In this document: positions 40,937 to 49,394 of the stretch, one piece after another
How the letters are laid out: the number at the start of each line of letters is the position of its first letter
Position numbering within the stretch: position 1 is the stretch's first letter
Assembly (NCBI RefSeq): GCF_003096715.1
Contig: NZ_QEOL01000040.1
Span: 1-50,751, forward strand
Reading direction: 5' to 3'
Origin: Paraburkholderia silvatlantica
GTDB taxonomy: Bacteria; Pseudomonadota; Gammaproteobacteria; Burkholderiales; Burkholderiaceae
Length of the DNA: 50,751 bases
The notes under the pieces: model-generated
The model's database searches: none
What the model was told of the DNA's origin: nothing
The model's input: the letters and a program-made list of their open reading frames with translations, nothing else
Position numbers and translations under genes: made by a program

Positions 40937-42647
40937 GGTTGATCTCCTCGAGTGTCGTTTCGCCGCGCTTCACGATCTCGATCGCGGCGACGCGCAGCGT
41001 CTGCATGCCATAGCGCATCGCCGCGGCCTTGATGTGTCCAAGCGGCGCGCGCTCCGATAACAGTTGCCTGAGTTCGTCGTTCATGCGCAGCGCCTCGGCG
41101 ATCGCACGCCGTCCGCGATACCCGCTGCCACGGCATGCGGCACAGCCTGCGCCGCGGCGAAACAGGTAGCTGCCCGCTGCGTCCGGGTCGATGCCAGAGC
41201 GGACAAGCGTCTCCTTGTCAACCGTGTCTTCGGTCACGCAGTCCGGACAGCACTGCCGCAGCAGGCGCTGCGCGATCACGCCATTGAGGGCGGAAACGAA
41301 GGAGTACGGATCGACCTCCATGTTGGTGAAGCGGCCGATCACGTCGAACACATTGTTCGCGTGAACGGTCGTGAACACCTGGTGCCCGGTCAGCGCGGCC
41401 TGCACGGCGATCTGCGCCGTTTCCGGATCGCGGATTTCGCCGACCATGATCTTGTCCGGGTCGTGCCGGAGAATCGAGCGCAGCCCGCGTGCGAACGTGA
41501 GTCCCTTGGCTTCGTTGACGGGGATCTGCAGGATCTCGCCGAGCTGGTATTCGACCGGGTCCTCGATCGTCACGATCTTCTCGAGGCCGTTGTTGATTTC
41601 CGTGAGAATCGCGTAGAGCGTCGTGGTCTTGCCGCTGCCGGTCGGCCCGGTGACGAGCAACATCCCGTACGGCATCGACGCGATCGTGCGCATGAAGCGC
41701 GTGTCGCCCCCCTGAAAACCGAGCGCCTCGAGCGTCAGACCGCCTGCGGATTGCGAAAGCTGGTAGCGGTCCAGAATGCGCAGCACCGCATCCTCGCCAA
41801 ACTGGTTCGGCATGATCGACACGCGAAAGTCGATTTCACGCCCCGCGTACTGCGCCTTGAAACGGCCGTCCTGGGGCACGCGCCGCTCCGCGATATCGAG
41901 TTCGGAGATCACCTTCACGCGCGAAAGCACCTGGTCCGCGACGTCACGGCCCTCCGCGCGGCCGACCACGGTGAGCACACCGTCCACCCGGCACTTGATC
42001 ATCAGCCCGTTCGCGCGGCATTCGAGGTGAATGTCGCTCGCCATCATCTTGAGCGCGTCGTAGATCGTCGAATTGAGCAGCCTGACGACCGGACTGTCGT
42101 CGCTGCTGATGCCCTGCAGCGTCAACGCCAGCGAGGCTGGATCGACCGTGTTCTGGATCGGATCGTCGAACGCGAGGGTGTCCATCGCGCGAACGTCCTT
42201 TTCGCGCACGGTCAGATACGCATTGACGTCTCCTGCGCTGGCGAGCGCCCAGCTGTACGGGACGCCCGGCTGCGAGCGCATCCGGTGCTCGACCCAGCCG
42301 CGCGTGCGGGCATCGAGCGGATCGACGATCACGAACAGCAGCCCGTGACCGCGGCCATCGTGCGGATCGCGGAAGCACACGCAGAGGCGCGTCGCCGCAT
42401 CGACGAACGAAACGACTTCGAAATCCGGTTCGAGCTGATTCAGCTCGCGCATACCGATCGACTTCATGCGGAATTGCGCTGCCAGCTGCACGCGCAGCTC
42501 GTCCGCGCTGAGCGAGGTCTGCGTCATCAGCTCCTCGAGCGCGCGGATGCCGGAACCATGCCGCTCGCCGAGCGCTCTCAGCGCGTCGCGCAGATCGGCG
42601 CGCGCTTCGGCTTGTGGGCCTTCCTGCAAGGCGATGACGGTATCCAC
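40917..42647 (-). CDS. gspE: Type II secretion/pilus assembly ATPase GspE
   Basis: A hexameric ATPase of 576 residues. Walker A GPTGSGKTT (about 334-342), the Asp box TIEDPVEYQ, Walker B KIMVGEIRD and the His box are present. A zinc-binding tetracysteine, CCPDC and CAAC (about 467-505), is typical of GspE and PilB. An N1E-like region (FRMKSIGMRELNQLEPDFEVV) precedes it. The GTG at 42647 has a GGGGA site; a TTG four codons upstream has none. It drives pseudopilus extension. Confidence 0.92.
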   Translation of the reverse strand: MDTVIALQEGPQAEARADLRDALRALGERHGSGIRALEELMTQTSLSADELRVQLAAQFRMKSIGMRELNQLEPDFEVVSFVDAATRLCVCFRDPHDGRGHGLLFVIVDPLDARTRGWVEHRMRSQPGVPYSWALASAGDVNAYLTVREKDVRAMDTLAFDDPIQNTVDPASLALTLQGISSDDSPVVRLLNSTIYDALKMMASDIHLECRANGLMIKCRVDGVLTVVGRAEGRDVADQVLSRVKVISELDIAERRVPQDGRFKAQYAGREIDFRVSIMPNQFGEDAVLRILDRYQLSQSAGGLTLEALGFQGGDTRFMRTIASMPYGMLLVTGPTGSGKTTTLYAILTEINNGLEKIVTIEDPVEYQLGEILQIPVNEAKGLTFARGLRSILRHDPDKIMVGEIRDPETAQIAVQAALTGHQVFTTVHANNVFDVIGRFTNMEVDPYSFVSALNGVIAQRLLRQCCPDCVTEDTVDKETLVRSGIDPDAAGSYLFRRGAGCAACRGSGYRGRRAIAEALRMNDELRQLLSERAPLGHIKAAAMRYGMQTLRVAAIEIVKRGETTLEEINRVTMVE

Positions 42648-42676
42648 GCGCTTCCCCAATACGGACTGCCGACTAT

Positions 42677-43879
42677 CTACTGAATACTCGACGCGATCTC
42701 GAAGATCGGCATGTACATCAGCACGACGATGCCGCCGATCACCACGCCAATGAAGATCATCATCGCCGGTTCGATCAGTCGCGAAATCAGATCGATCGTG
42801 CGCGACACCTGGGCTTCCTGGAACGCTGCAATGCGGTCGAGCACGGGGCCGAGGCCGCCCGTCTTCTCCGCGACCGTCAGCAGGCGGTACGCGATCGCGT
42901 TCGCGAGCCCGGCCTCCTGAAACGCATCCGAGACCTTCGCGCCGTTGCGCACGCGCTGCAGCGCGCTGGCGAGCGCAGCCTGGTCCGCGCGTCCCACCAG
43001 ACCTTGTGCAAGGTCGAAGGCCTTCACGGCGGGAATGCCGCCGTCAACCAGCATGGCAGTCGTGCGATAGAACTGCGACTGGCGAAATACGCGAAAGTGT
43101 TGCCCGATGCCCGGCAGCGCCAACATGCGGTCGGCGATCCAGTTGCGCACGAACGGGCGGCGCAAGGCGAAGCCTGTCGCCACCGCCAGCGCGGCAACGC
43201 CCACAGACAGCCCGGACCCGTGCGCGTGCACCATGCCGCCCCAGGCCATCAGCATGCGCGACAGCAACGGCAGCTCGCGTCCGCTGTGTTCAAGCAGGCT
43301 CGCGAAGCGCGGCACCACGAAACCGAGCAGGAACAGCACGACCGCCGCGCCGACGAACAGCAGGACCGTCGGATAGATCGCCGCCGACACCACGCGCGCG
43401 CGTAGCTCATGGAGCGTCGCGCTGTTGCGCGAGTAACGTGTGAGGCTATCGGCGAGACCGCCGGTCTGCTCGCTCGCCTTCACGCACGCGACCAGGACGA
43501 GCGGGAAGATATGACTTGCGTGCTCGAGCGCCGCGGACAGCGATTGGCCCTCTTCGAGCTGTCGCAGGAGGTCCCGATACACTTGCGCCGACGCCTCCCG
43601 GCGTTCATTGCCGCCAAGCGTGCGCAATGCATCGACGACGCCCACGCCCGCGTCGAGCAGTGCGGCAAGCTCGCGGGCAAAGAGTTCGACATTGAAGCGG
43701 GCACCGGGTATCCCCAGGCGGTTCGCGCGCTGGCGCCGCCGGCCGCCGTCGGCGCGAACCGACACGACGCGCAGGCCGCGAGAACGCGCAAGCGCCGTGG
43801 CTGCCGTCGACGAATCGCTGTCGATGCGAAGCGTCTGCACCGAGCCGTTCGTATCGAAGACACGCAGCACGTACTTCAC
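42677..43879 (-). CDS. gspF: Type II secretion/pilus platform protein GspF
   Basis: A 400-residue platform protein with the typical double repeat: FARELAALLDAGVGVVDALRTLG (about 68-90) and, after two helices, YRTTAMLVDGGIPAVKAFDLAQ. Three transmembrane helices are evident (around 165-190, 220-240, and the C-terminal RLIEPAMMIFIGVVIGGIVVLMYMPIFEIASSI). The GTG start at 43879 has a GGAGAGG site. It interacts with GspE and the PilM/N/O-like module. Confidence 0.93.
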   Translation of the reverse strand: MKYVLRVFDTNGSVQTLRIDSDSSTAATALARSRGLRVVSVRADGGRRRQRANRLGIPGARFNVELFARELAALLDAGVGVVDALRTLGGNERREASAQVYRDLLRQLEEGQSLSAALEHASHIFPLVLVACVKASEQTGGLADSLTRYSRNSATLHELRARVVSAAIYPTVLLFVGAAVVLFLLGFVVPRFASLLEHSGRELPLLSRMLMAWGGMVHAHGSGLSVGVAALAVATGFALRRPFVRNWIADRMLALPGIGQHFRVFRQSQFYRTTAMLVDGGIPAVKAFDLAQGLVGRADQAALASALQRVRNGAKVSDAFQEAGLANAIAYRLLTVAEKTGGLGPVLDRIAAFQEAQVSRTIDLISRLIEPAMMIFIGVVIGGIVVLMYMPIFEIASSIQ

Positions 43880-43933
43880 GTCGCCTCTCCTTTCAACAAT
43901 CCATTACCGGCGCGACAGTCCCGCCGCGCATCG

Positions 43934-44446
43934 CTACCACGACGAGATCGTGACGTTCTCGCCCGTGCCGTCACCGCGTCCGTTCTTGCCTAGCGAAAAC
44001 AGGTCGTAGTCGCCGTGGTCGCCCGGCGAGCGATACTGATACGGGCGATCCCACGGATCCACCGGCACCGCCTTCTGCAAATAGGGGCCGCTCCAGCGGG
44101 TCGCGTTCTGCGGCTTGACCACGAGGGCATCCAGGCCCTCTTCGGTCGTTGGATAGACGCCGACGTCCAGCCGGTATTGATCGAGCGCCTGACCGAGCGA
44201 CACGATCTGCGCGCGCGCGATCTTGACGTTCGATTTGCCGACCTGTTCGAAATACCGGGGGGCGACGAGTCCCGCCAGCAATCCAATGATGACCATCACG
44301 ACGAGCAGTTCCAGCAGCGTGAAGCCGCGGCTCGCACGCGCGCCTGCCCGTGCGCTTTGCCGTGCGCATGCCGCAAGACCCGCGCAATGCCGTGGCGCCG
44401 CTGGCTCCCGCATGCCGCATTGGATAGAGGTCGATTCGCTATGCAC
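43934..44446 (-). CDS. gspG: Major pseudopilin GspG
   Basis: The 170-residue precursor has an unusually long 41-residue leader (RAGARASRG) before FTLLELLVVMVIIGLLAGLVAPRYFEQ, with glutamate at mature position 5. The mature part follows the GspG standard: KIARAQIVSLGQALDQYRLDVGVYPTTEEGLDALVV, WSGPYLQKAVPVDPWDRPYQYRSPGDHGDYDLFSLGKNGRGDGTGENVTISSW. The acidic C-terminal loop with GRGDG is the calcium site. The GTG start at 44446 is backed by GGAGGT. It is the first gene of the operon, about 150 bp after the response-regulator gene on the same strand. Confidence 0.93.
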   Translation of the reverse strand: MHSESTSIQCGMREPAAPRHCAGLAACARQSARAGARASRGFTLLELLVVMVIIGLLAGLVAPRYFEQVGKSNVKIARAQIVSLGQALDQYRLDVGVYPTTEEGLDALVVKPQNATRWSGPYLQKAVPVDPWDRPYQYRSPGDHGDYDLFSLGKNGRGDGTGENVTISSW

Positions 44447-44598
44447 GGCTCACCTCCCCTGTATCGACTCACCGCTTCAGCGTCGCCAAAGCCGTTGAAT
44501 GCATTCTTGTTCAGGTCGATACGGCCAAGAAGTAGGGAGTGCCGTCCAAAGACATGGGTAAAGACCCTCCAGTTGCATTGCCCTTGTCTGGAGGGATT

Positions 44599-45267
44599 TC
44601 ACACACGCTCGTCGCCGGGCAGCGTCAGCACGCCCATGTCGATCGCGAGGCGCACGAGGCCGTTCAGGTTCCTGATGCCGAGCTTGCGCATCAGGTTCGC
44701 GCGATGCTTTTCTATGGTCTTGGGGCTGAGGCTCAGGCACTCGCCAACCTGGCGGTTGGTGCGCCCCTCGACCACCAGCCGCAACACGGTGCGTTCGCGG
44801 CCGGTCAACGCGTTCCAGAGTTGCGCGCGGTAAGCGATGTCCTCCTGCGATCCGTGCGTGCCGCCACTGATCCGGCCGGCGCCGGCCGTGGAATGGCCCT
44901 GCATGACGAAGCGCATCTCCCGGACCAGTTGATCGAACGATGCGTCCTTGACCACGTAGCCGTCCGCGCCGGCGGCGAACGCCTCCCGCACATGGTCTTC
45001 ACTCCAGTGAACGGTCAGGACGATGATCCGGATGCGCGGGCACTCGCGCTTGATGGCCGTGATTGCTTCGAAGCCGCTGCCGCCGGGCATCGTCAGATCC
45101 ATGAGGATCAGGTCGGGCAGCGTCTCCCTCGCGAGGCGATGGGCTTCGATCCCGCCGCTTGCCTCGCCGACGATGCAGTAGTCGTCCAGTTCGCAAACCA
45201 TGCGGCAAAGGCCGCTGCGCAGTAAATGCTGGTCTTCGGCAATCAGCACACGATGTCGTTTTTCCAA
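44599..45267 (-). CDS. NarL/FixJ-type response regulator
   Basis: 222 residues. The receiver domain carries ED at 11-12, phosphorylation site D57 (LILMDLTMPG), T85 and K107; the C-terminal LuxR-type helix-turn-helix spans LTGRERTVLRLVVEGRTNRQVGECLSLSPKTIEKHRANLMRKLGI. The start is a TTG with AAGGAG eight bases upstream; no ATG fits. It lies directly upstream of gspG in the same direction and is a near-twin of the regulator at 47429-48208, so it probably controls the secretion operon together with the kinase at 46224. Confidence 0.9.
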   Translation of the reverse strand: MEKRHRVLIAEDQHLLRSGLCRMVCELDDYCIVGEASGGIEAHRLARETLPDLILMDLTMPGGSGFEAITAIKRECPRIRIIVLTVHWSEDHVREAFAAGADGYVVKDASFDQLVREMRFVMQGHSTAGAGRISGGTHGSQEDIAYRAQLWNALTGRERTVLRLVVEGRTNRQVGECLSLSPKTIEKHRANLMRKLGIRNLNGLVRLAIDMGVLTLPGDERV

Positions 45268-45297
45268 TTTCGTCGCTCCTTGCTGGACGCTGCGCGC

Positions 45298-45933
45298 CTA
45301 GTTCGAAGCGACCACGTCGTGATACGCGGCGAGCAGTTCCGACGGTGTAGCAAAGCCGTCGATGCGAAGCCAGGGCTTGCCGGGCGCAGCGCGCAGGAAT
45401 GCAACCGGCGTGTGGTTCATCTTGTCGCCGCGATAGACGTTGAACGCGCGCTGCGTCGCAACGCTCGCCTCGACCGTGCCGGTATAGTGCTGCCACTCGG
45501 GGCCCGCATCGAACCTGGCCGCGTAGGCCCTGAGCCGCGCAGGGGTGTCCTCTTCAGGATCGATCGAGATCGACACGATGTGGACCTTGTCGCGCTCGGC
45601 GCCCAGATCGCTTTGCAGGGTTTCGAGCGTCTGGCTGGTCATCGGGCAGATCGTCGTGCAGGTGGTGTAGATGAACGTCAGGATCACGGGCCTGCCGTCG
45701 TTCAGCTCGCCGGCGAGCGAAACGGTCTTGCCGTCATCGCGCACGAGATCGACCGGAGGCAGCGTGTACTGTGCCGTCGTGCGAGTCGTCATGCCCGCCA
45801 TCATGTGATGATGCATGTGAGGATCGGCAACGGCTTCGCTGTCCCCGCCAGGGGCGCACCACACCGCCGTTGCCGCGAGCGCCATGCCCGTCAGAACGCA
45901 TGCCCTTGTCGATAACTTCGCAGTCCTGCTCAT
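45298..45933 (-). CDS. SCO1/SenC copper chaperone
   Basis: A 211-residue periplasmic thioredoxin-fold protein. A signal peptide and a histidine-methionine-rich N-terminus (DPHMHHHMMAGM, about 37-48) precede the SCO core. The copper site is C92-T-T-I-C96 plus H174 (KMNHTPV), with D125-P-E in SISIDPEEDTP. SCO proteins deliver copper to cytochrome c oxidase CuA centres or reduce them. The histidine-rich stretch could be an extra copper-binding arm. An AGGAGG site precedes the start. It lies upstream of the response regulator with a 30-base gap and may be co-transcribed with it. Confidence 0.9.
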   Translation of the reverse strand: MSRTAKLSTRACVLTGMALAATAVWCAPGGDSEAVADPHMHHHMMAGMTTRTTAQYTLPPVDLVRDDGKTVSLAGELNDGRPVILTFIYTTCTTICPMTSQTLETLQSDLGAERDKVHIVSISIDPEEDTPARLRAYAARFDAGPEWQHYTGTVEASVATQRAFNVYRGDKMNHTPVAFLRAAPGKPWLRIDGFATPSELLAAYHDVVASN

Positions 45934-46223
45934 ATCGGCCTCCTAAAATGAGGAGAAGGGTCGCTTCTCGCGACGCGCGGGCCGCGGCGCTCTCACTCCC
46001 TCGCAAGTTCAGTGTCGTGAATTTGCCCATGAGCGTCATTGGATGAGAGACCCCAAACGGCGGTAGGGTATGCCCGCTTGATGGAAAACCCGCACATAGC
46101 AGTGGGGGTGTCCCCACACTACGACCCCACAAATTCCCCGTTGCGGGCTGAATCGATCACGGCCTACAATCCGGGTAATCTTACGATTTGCTTATACCGA
46201 CACCGACGCATCGGGGAGCTCCA
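45934..46223. other. Divergent region between SCO and histidine-kinase genes
   Basis: The gap holds the promoters for both directions. Near 46101-46130 the words GTGGGG and CCCCAC recur around a palindrome (listed separately). No further gene is seen. Confidence 0.5.
46101..46120. promoter_or_regulatory. GTGGGG/CCCCAC palindrome
   Basis: GTGGGG (46102-46107), four bases, CCCCAC (46112-46117), with outer AGT and ACT bringing near-symmetry over 20 bp; another CCCCAC is at 46125-46130. It lies about 105 bp before the kinase start. A response-regulator site is possible. Confidence 0.4.
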
Positions 46224-47354
46224 ATGGATGAAAGCCAGCCAGGGGGACCGCAGGTAAGATTGCTCGACCTGATCGAAGCCATGCGTAAGCTTCGTAGTAC
46301 GGCCACCAGCCAACCCGACGCCGGCGTCGTGACCGATGCACGTGGAGCCGCGCTCGCGATTCTCACGCCCGATGGCACCTTCGTCTCGGCAAACCGCAGC
46401 GCCGCCGCGCTGCTCGGCTATTCGAGCGCCGAGCTTGCCGGCAAGGGCCTGGCCGACCTCTCGCCCGACGACTTTCACGCCGAACTGGCAAACGAACTAT
46501 CGGCGAGCGCGGCTCGCGAGTTTCATTCGTTCAGTGCCGTGCTCTGCAGCCGGACAGGTCATCCAACGCGGCTCGCGCTGCATCAACAACTGTTGCCCAC
46601 AAGACAGCCGGGATCGGCCGTCTTGCTGACGCTGTTCGAAGAGCCGCTGAGCTTCGAGCCCGGTCCCGCCGCCCCGGCCGGACTGTTCGACGCGAGCGAG
46701 CGGTTGTGCCAGATGTATCTGATGCTGGGCCAGCAAAAAGAACGCCAGCGTCTTGCCGCCGAGTTGCACGATGGCCTCGGCCAGGCATTAACTCTCATCA
46801 AGCTGATGACGGAGGACGCACTGATGCGCATCCGCCGCGGGCAGATCGACGACGCGACGGACCTGCTGGATTCGACCGTGTTCAGGGTTCGCGAAACGAT
46901 CGGCGACGTGCGGCAGATATGCGGTGAGCTGAGGCCGCTCATGCTGGACAAGCTGGGGTTGCCCGCGGCTTTGGGTTCGCTGTGCCGGCGCATCGAACAC
47001 GGCACACCGGCACTGTCGGTCTCATTCGACTGCGACGTCGCGGATCAGGAACTGCCTGAGCATCTGAAAGCGGACATGTTCAGAGTCGCTCAGGAGGCGC
47101 TGAACAATGCCGTCAAGCATGCCGAGGCGACGCGAATCTCCCTCAGCCTGCGGGGCGACGCACTTGGCTGGCTCATGACGATTCAGGACAACGGCAATGG
47201 CTATGAGAGCCATCCTCTCGCCACGGAAGATGCCTATTCGAGCGGATTGGGCCTGGTCGGCATGCAGCACCGTGTCGAGATGCACGGCGGCGCGTTCTCT
47301 ATCGAATCTTCCGCCGCGGCGGGTACCCGCGTCTGCGCAACCTGGATGCGCTAG
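46224..47354 (+). CDS. PAS-containing histidine kinase (NarX/DegS-like)
   Basis: A soluble kinase of 376 residues with no transmembrane helix. A PAS domain covers about residues 35-95 (ILTPDGTFVSANRSAAALLGYSSAELAGK). The HisKA_3 helix QKERQRLAAELHDGLGQALTLIKLM contains the phospho-acceptor H182. The ATP-binding part has FRVAQEALNNAVKHAEATRI (N box near 288) and GLGLVGMQHRVEMHGG. HisKA_3 kinases normally pair with NarL-type regulators, two of which flank it. The ATG at 46224 has GGGGAG; a TTG at 46188 extends the frame without one. The signal must be cytosolic or arrive through the PAS domain. Confidence 0.9.
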   Translation: MDESQPGGPQVRLLDLIEAMRKLRSTATSQPDAGVVTDARGAALAILTPDGTFVSANRSAAALLGYSSAELAGKGLADLSPDDFHAELANELSASAAREFHSFSAVLCSRTGHPTRLALHQQLLPTRQPGSAVLLTLFEEPLSFEPGPAAPAGLFDASERLCQMYLMLGQQKERQRLAAELHDGLGQALTLIKLMTEDALMRIRRGQIDDATDLLDSTVFRVRETIGDVRQICGELRPLMLDKLGLPAALGSLCRRIEHGTPALSVSFDCDVADQELPEHLKADMFRVAQEALNNAVKHAEATRISLSLRGDALGWLMTIQDNGNGYESHPLATEDAYSSGLGLVGMQHRVEMHGGAFSIESSAAAGTRVCATWMR

Positions 47355-47374
47355 CGCGGTCTTCGTCGCGCGCA

Positions 47375-47428
47375 GTTGCCCCTCGGTTGCCCCTCGGTTG
47401 CCCGTCGGTTGCCCGTCGGTTGCCCCTA
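47375..47428. repeat. 11-bp tandem repeat, about five copies
   Basis: The unit GTTGCCCCTCG is repeated at 47375, 47386, 47397, 47408 and (incomplete) 47419, with C or G at position 8. It fills the space between the kinase stop and the stop codon of the convergent response regulator. It does not encode a recognisable product. Confidence 0.85.
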
Positions 47429-48208
47429 CTACGTACCCGTTTCGCCAAGCCTGTATTCGGGCAGCGCGCCCCCAGGGCCCGAACCCGCCGAGGGCTCGGA
47501 GCGTTCCGGCAAGTGCTCGTCGTCCACGTTCGGCTCGGCGCACTTGGCCGCGAGCGAGGTCAGCAAACCCATGCTCATCGCAACGAGAACCAGTTCGGTC
47601 AGATTGACGATGTGAAGTTTGTGCATCATGCTCGCGCGATACTTTTCGATCGTCTTCGGACTCAGGTTCAGATATTGCCCTACCTGCCGGTTGGTGCGCC
47701 CTTCCGCGATCAGCTTCAGCACGCTGCGCTCGCGCGCCGTCAGCACGTCCCAGGCATGCTTTGGTGCGGGCGCTTCGCGACCGCTCACGAACGACTCGAC
47801 CATGTACCCGTACACGTCGGCGCTCAGATGTTTCTTTCCCTGCATGACCGAGCGCATCGCGACCAGCAACTCGTCGAACGACACGTCCTTCAGCACGTAA
47901 CCGTCAACGCCGGCACGCAGCGCCTCCCGCACGTACTCCTCGCTCTGATGCACGGTGAGCGCAATGATCCGCACCTCCGGCGATCGCCGTTTGATCGTCG
48001 CGCTGGCGTCGATGCCGTTCATCCCCCGCATCGACAGATCCATCAGGATCAAATGCGGGGCGAGCGTCATCGCCTGCTGGCACGCTTCCTTGCCGTCCCT
48101 CGCTTCGCCGACAACGTCGTAGTCGCCTTGCGCGCACAGCATCGAACGTAGGCCATTTCTCAGCAGATCGTGATCCTCTGCGATTACAACGCGACATTTG
48201 GTATTCAC
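47429..48208 (-). CDS. NarL/FixJ-type response regulator
   Basis: 259 residues. Receiver: ED at 11-12, D57 (LILMDLSMRG), then LTVHQSEEYVREALRAGVDGYVLKD. DNA-binding part: LTARERSVLKLIAEGRTNRQVGQYLNLSPKTIEKYRASMMHKLHI. It is very similar to the regulator at 44599 over both domains but adds a C-terminal tail (about 225-259) rich in E, P and G that is probably disordered. It is convergent with the histidine kinase, which may phosphorylate both regulators. Confidence 0.9.
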   Translation of the reverse strand: MNTKCRVVIAEDHDLLRNGLRSMLCAQGDYDVVGEARDGKEACQQAMTLAPHLILMDLSMRGMNGIDASATIKRRSPEVRIIALTVHQSEEYVREALRAGVDGYVLKDVSFDELLVAMRSVMQGKKHLSADVYGYMVESFVSGREAPAPKHAWDVLTARERSVLKLIAEGRTNRQVGQYLNLSPKTIEKYRASMMHKLHIVNLTELVLVAMSMGLLTSLAAKCAEPNVDDEHLPERSEPSAGSGPGGALPEYRLGETGT

Positions 48209-48761
48209 GTCTTGTCTCCCGGTTCCAACGCCCTCGGTCGTCGTGATCTGCTTAACGAGTTGACTATGCCGCCACCTTCCGTTAAGCTTTCACCACTTAC
48301 ATTCGAATTCCTAAGTATTTGCTTTACACTTCTTTCTCACACACCTTTCACGCGCGTGCCATTTGCAAGGTTCACGCCACTTCCCGGCGAGCGAGCAACG
48401 GCGCGCATCTCCACTTTTCGGGAATCGCCGGGAGCGTGGCGGACATCAAAAATGTTTCAAATTCGAACCCTTTTGCATTCCGCAGAGGATTCGCTTTCTA
48501 GAGGGATGGCGGCAAACCCGTTCAGTGTTGCCACCGGGTGCAAATTACCCCATGACAGTTGCGCCGAATGAGAAGAATATAGGCGCCCTGCATCACGTCT
48601 GATTTGTTTTCGCCGATTACCGTCTCTTACCATTTGTTTCAAATGTTAAGTTTTTGCACTGTGCTTTGCGGCGTCCAAATCACGTCTCGAAGTGTAGGGA
48701 GGTGACCCATTGTTGTTCCGTTTTTTCTGCGACCAAAATTCAGTTGCAGGAGAAAACAACG
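48209..48761. other. Intergenic region with short repeats
   Basis: About 550 bp without a supported gene. It holds the promoters of the regulator (leftward) and the lytic transglycosylase (rightward). TGTTTCAAAT occurs at 48453-48462 and 48635-48644, each followed seven or eight bases later by TTTTGCA. The second copy is part of the perfect inverted repeat CATTTG / CAAATG (48631-48645). A stretch near 48290-48360 is AT-richer. Confidence 0.5.
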
Positions 48762-49394
48762 ATGCATTGCCACCCGTTATCCAGTTTGCGAAACGCAATC
48801 ATTCTCGCCTTCGAGATACTCGGCGTGGTGTTGCCGGAATTTGCATACGCCCAGATATTCGGCACGGTCGATGGCAATGGAGCGGTCGTTCTCACGAACG
48901 TGCCGGGCAAGCCAGGATTGAAGGTGATCGTGGCAGCGGAGCCGCCTGGCGAGCGAAGTGCGAGCGGCCGGTCCCGCAAGTCAACCGGCAGAGCCGATTT
49001 CCCCTTGTACGCAGATGTGATCGACGAAGCCAGTCGTTCATTTCGCGTTAAACCCGAACTGCTGCGCGCAGTGATCGACGTCGAGTCGGGATACAACCCG
49101 AGGGCAGTTTCTGATAAAGGCGCGCTTGGACTCATGCAGTTGATGCCGGAAACCGCGAAGCGATTCTCGGAAGGCGACATGTTCAATCCACGCGACAACG
49201 TGCTGGCCGGCGCGCACTACCTGCGATTTCTTCTCGATCTCTTCAAGGACGACGTAGAGCTCACGCTGGCCGCGTACAACGCCGGAGAGAATGCCGTGAT
49301 TCGCGCGGGCTATCGCGTACCGTCGCTGCCGGAAACGCGTCTCTATGTTCCGCGCGTGCTGGCGCGCTACAAGCAGCTTCTCGCGGCCAGTTGA
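48762..49394 (+). CDS. Lytic transglycosylase (SLT domain)
   Basis: A 210-residue secreted enzyme that cleaves peptidoglycan. The signal peptide (NAIILAFEILGVVLPEFAYAQ) is followed by a short DUF4124-like segment (IFGTVDGNGAVVLTNVPG) and the SLT domain. The catalytic glutamate is in VIDVESGYNPRAVSDKGALGLMQLMPETAKRF, and the second conserved motif is LTLAAYNAGENAV. The ATG at 48762 has AGGAG nine bases upstream; the open frame continues to 48654 without a site. Small transglycosylases like this open the wall for type II, III or IV machines, which fits the neighbouring secretion genes. Confidence 0.9.
   Translation: MHCHPLSSLRNAIILAFEILGVVLPEFAYAQIFGTVDGNGAVVLTNVPGKPGLKVIVAAEPPGERSASGRSRKSTGRADFPLYADVIDEASRSFRVKPELLRAVIDVESGYNPRAVSDKGALGLMQLMPETAKRFSEGDMFNPRDNVLAGAHYLRFLLDLFKDDVELTLAAYNAGENAVIRAGYRVPSLPETRLYVPRVLARYKQLLAAS

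Noticed and set aside
41064..42683. A 539-codon open frame on the plus strand
   Set aside because: Antisense shadow of gspE.
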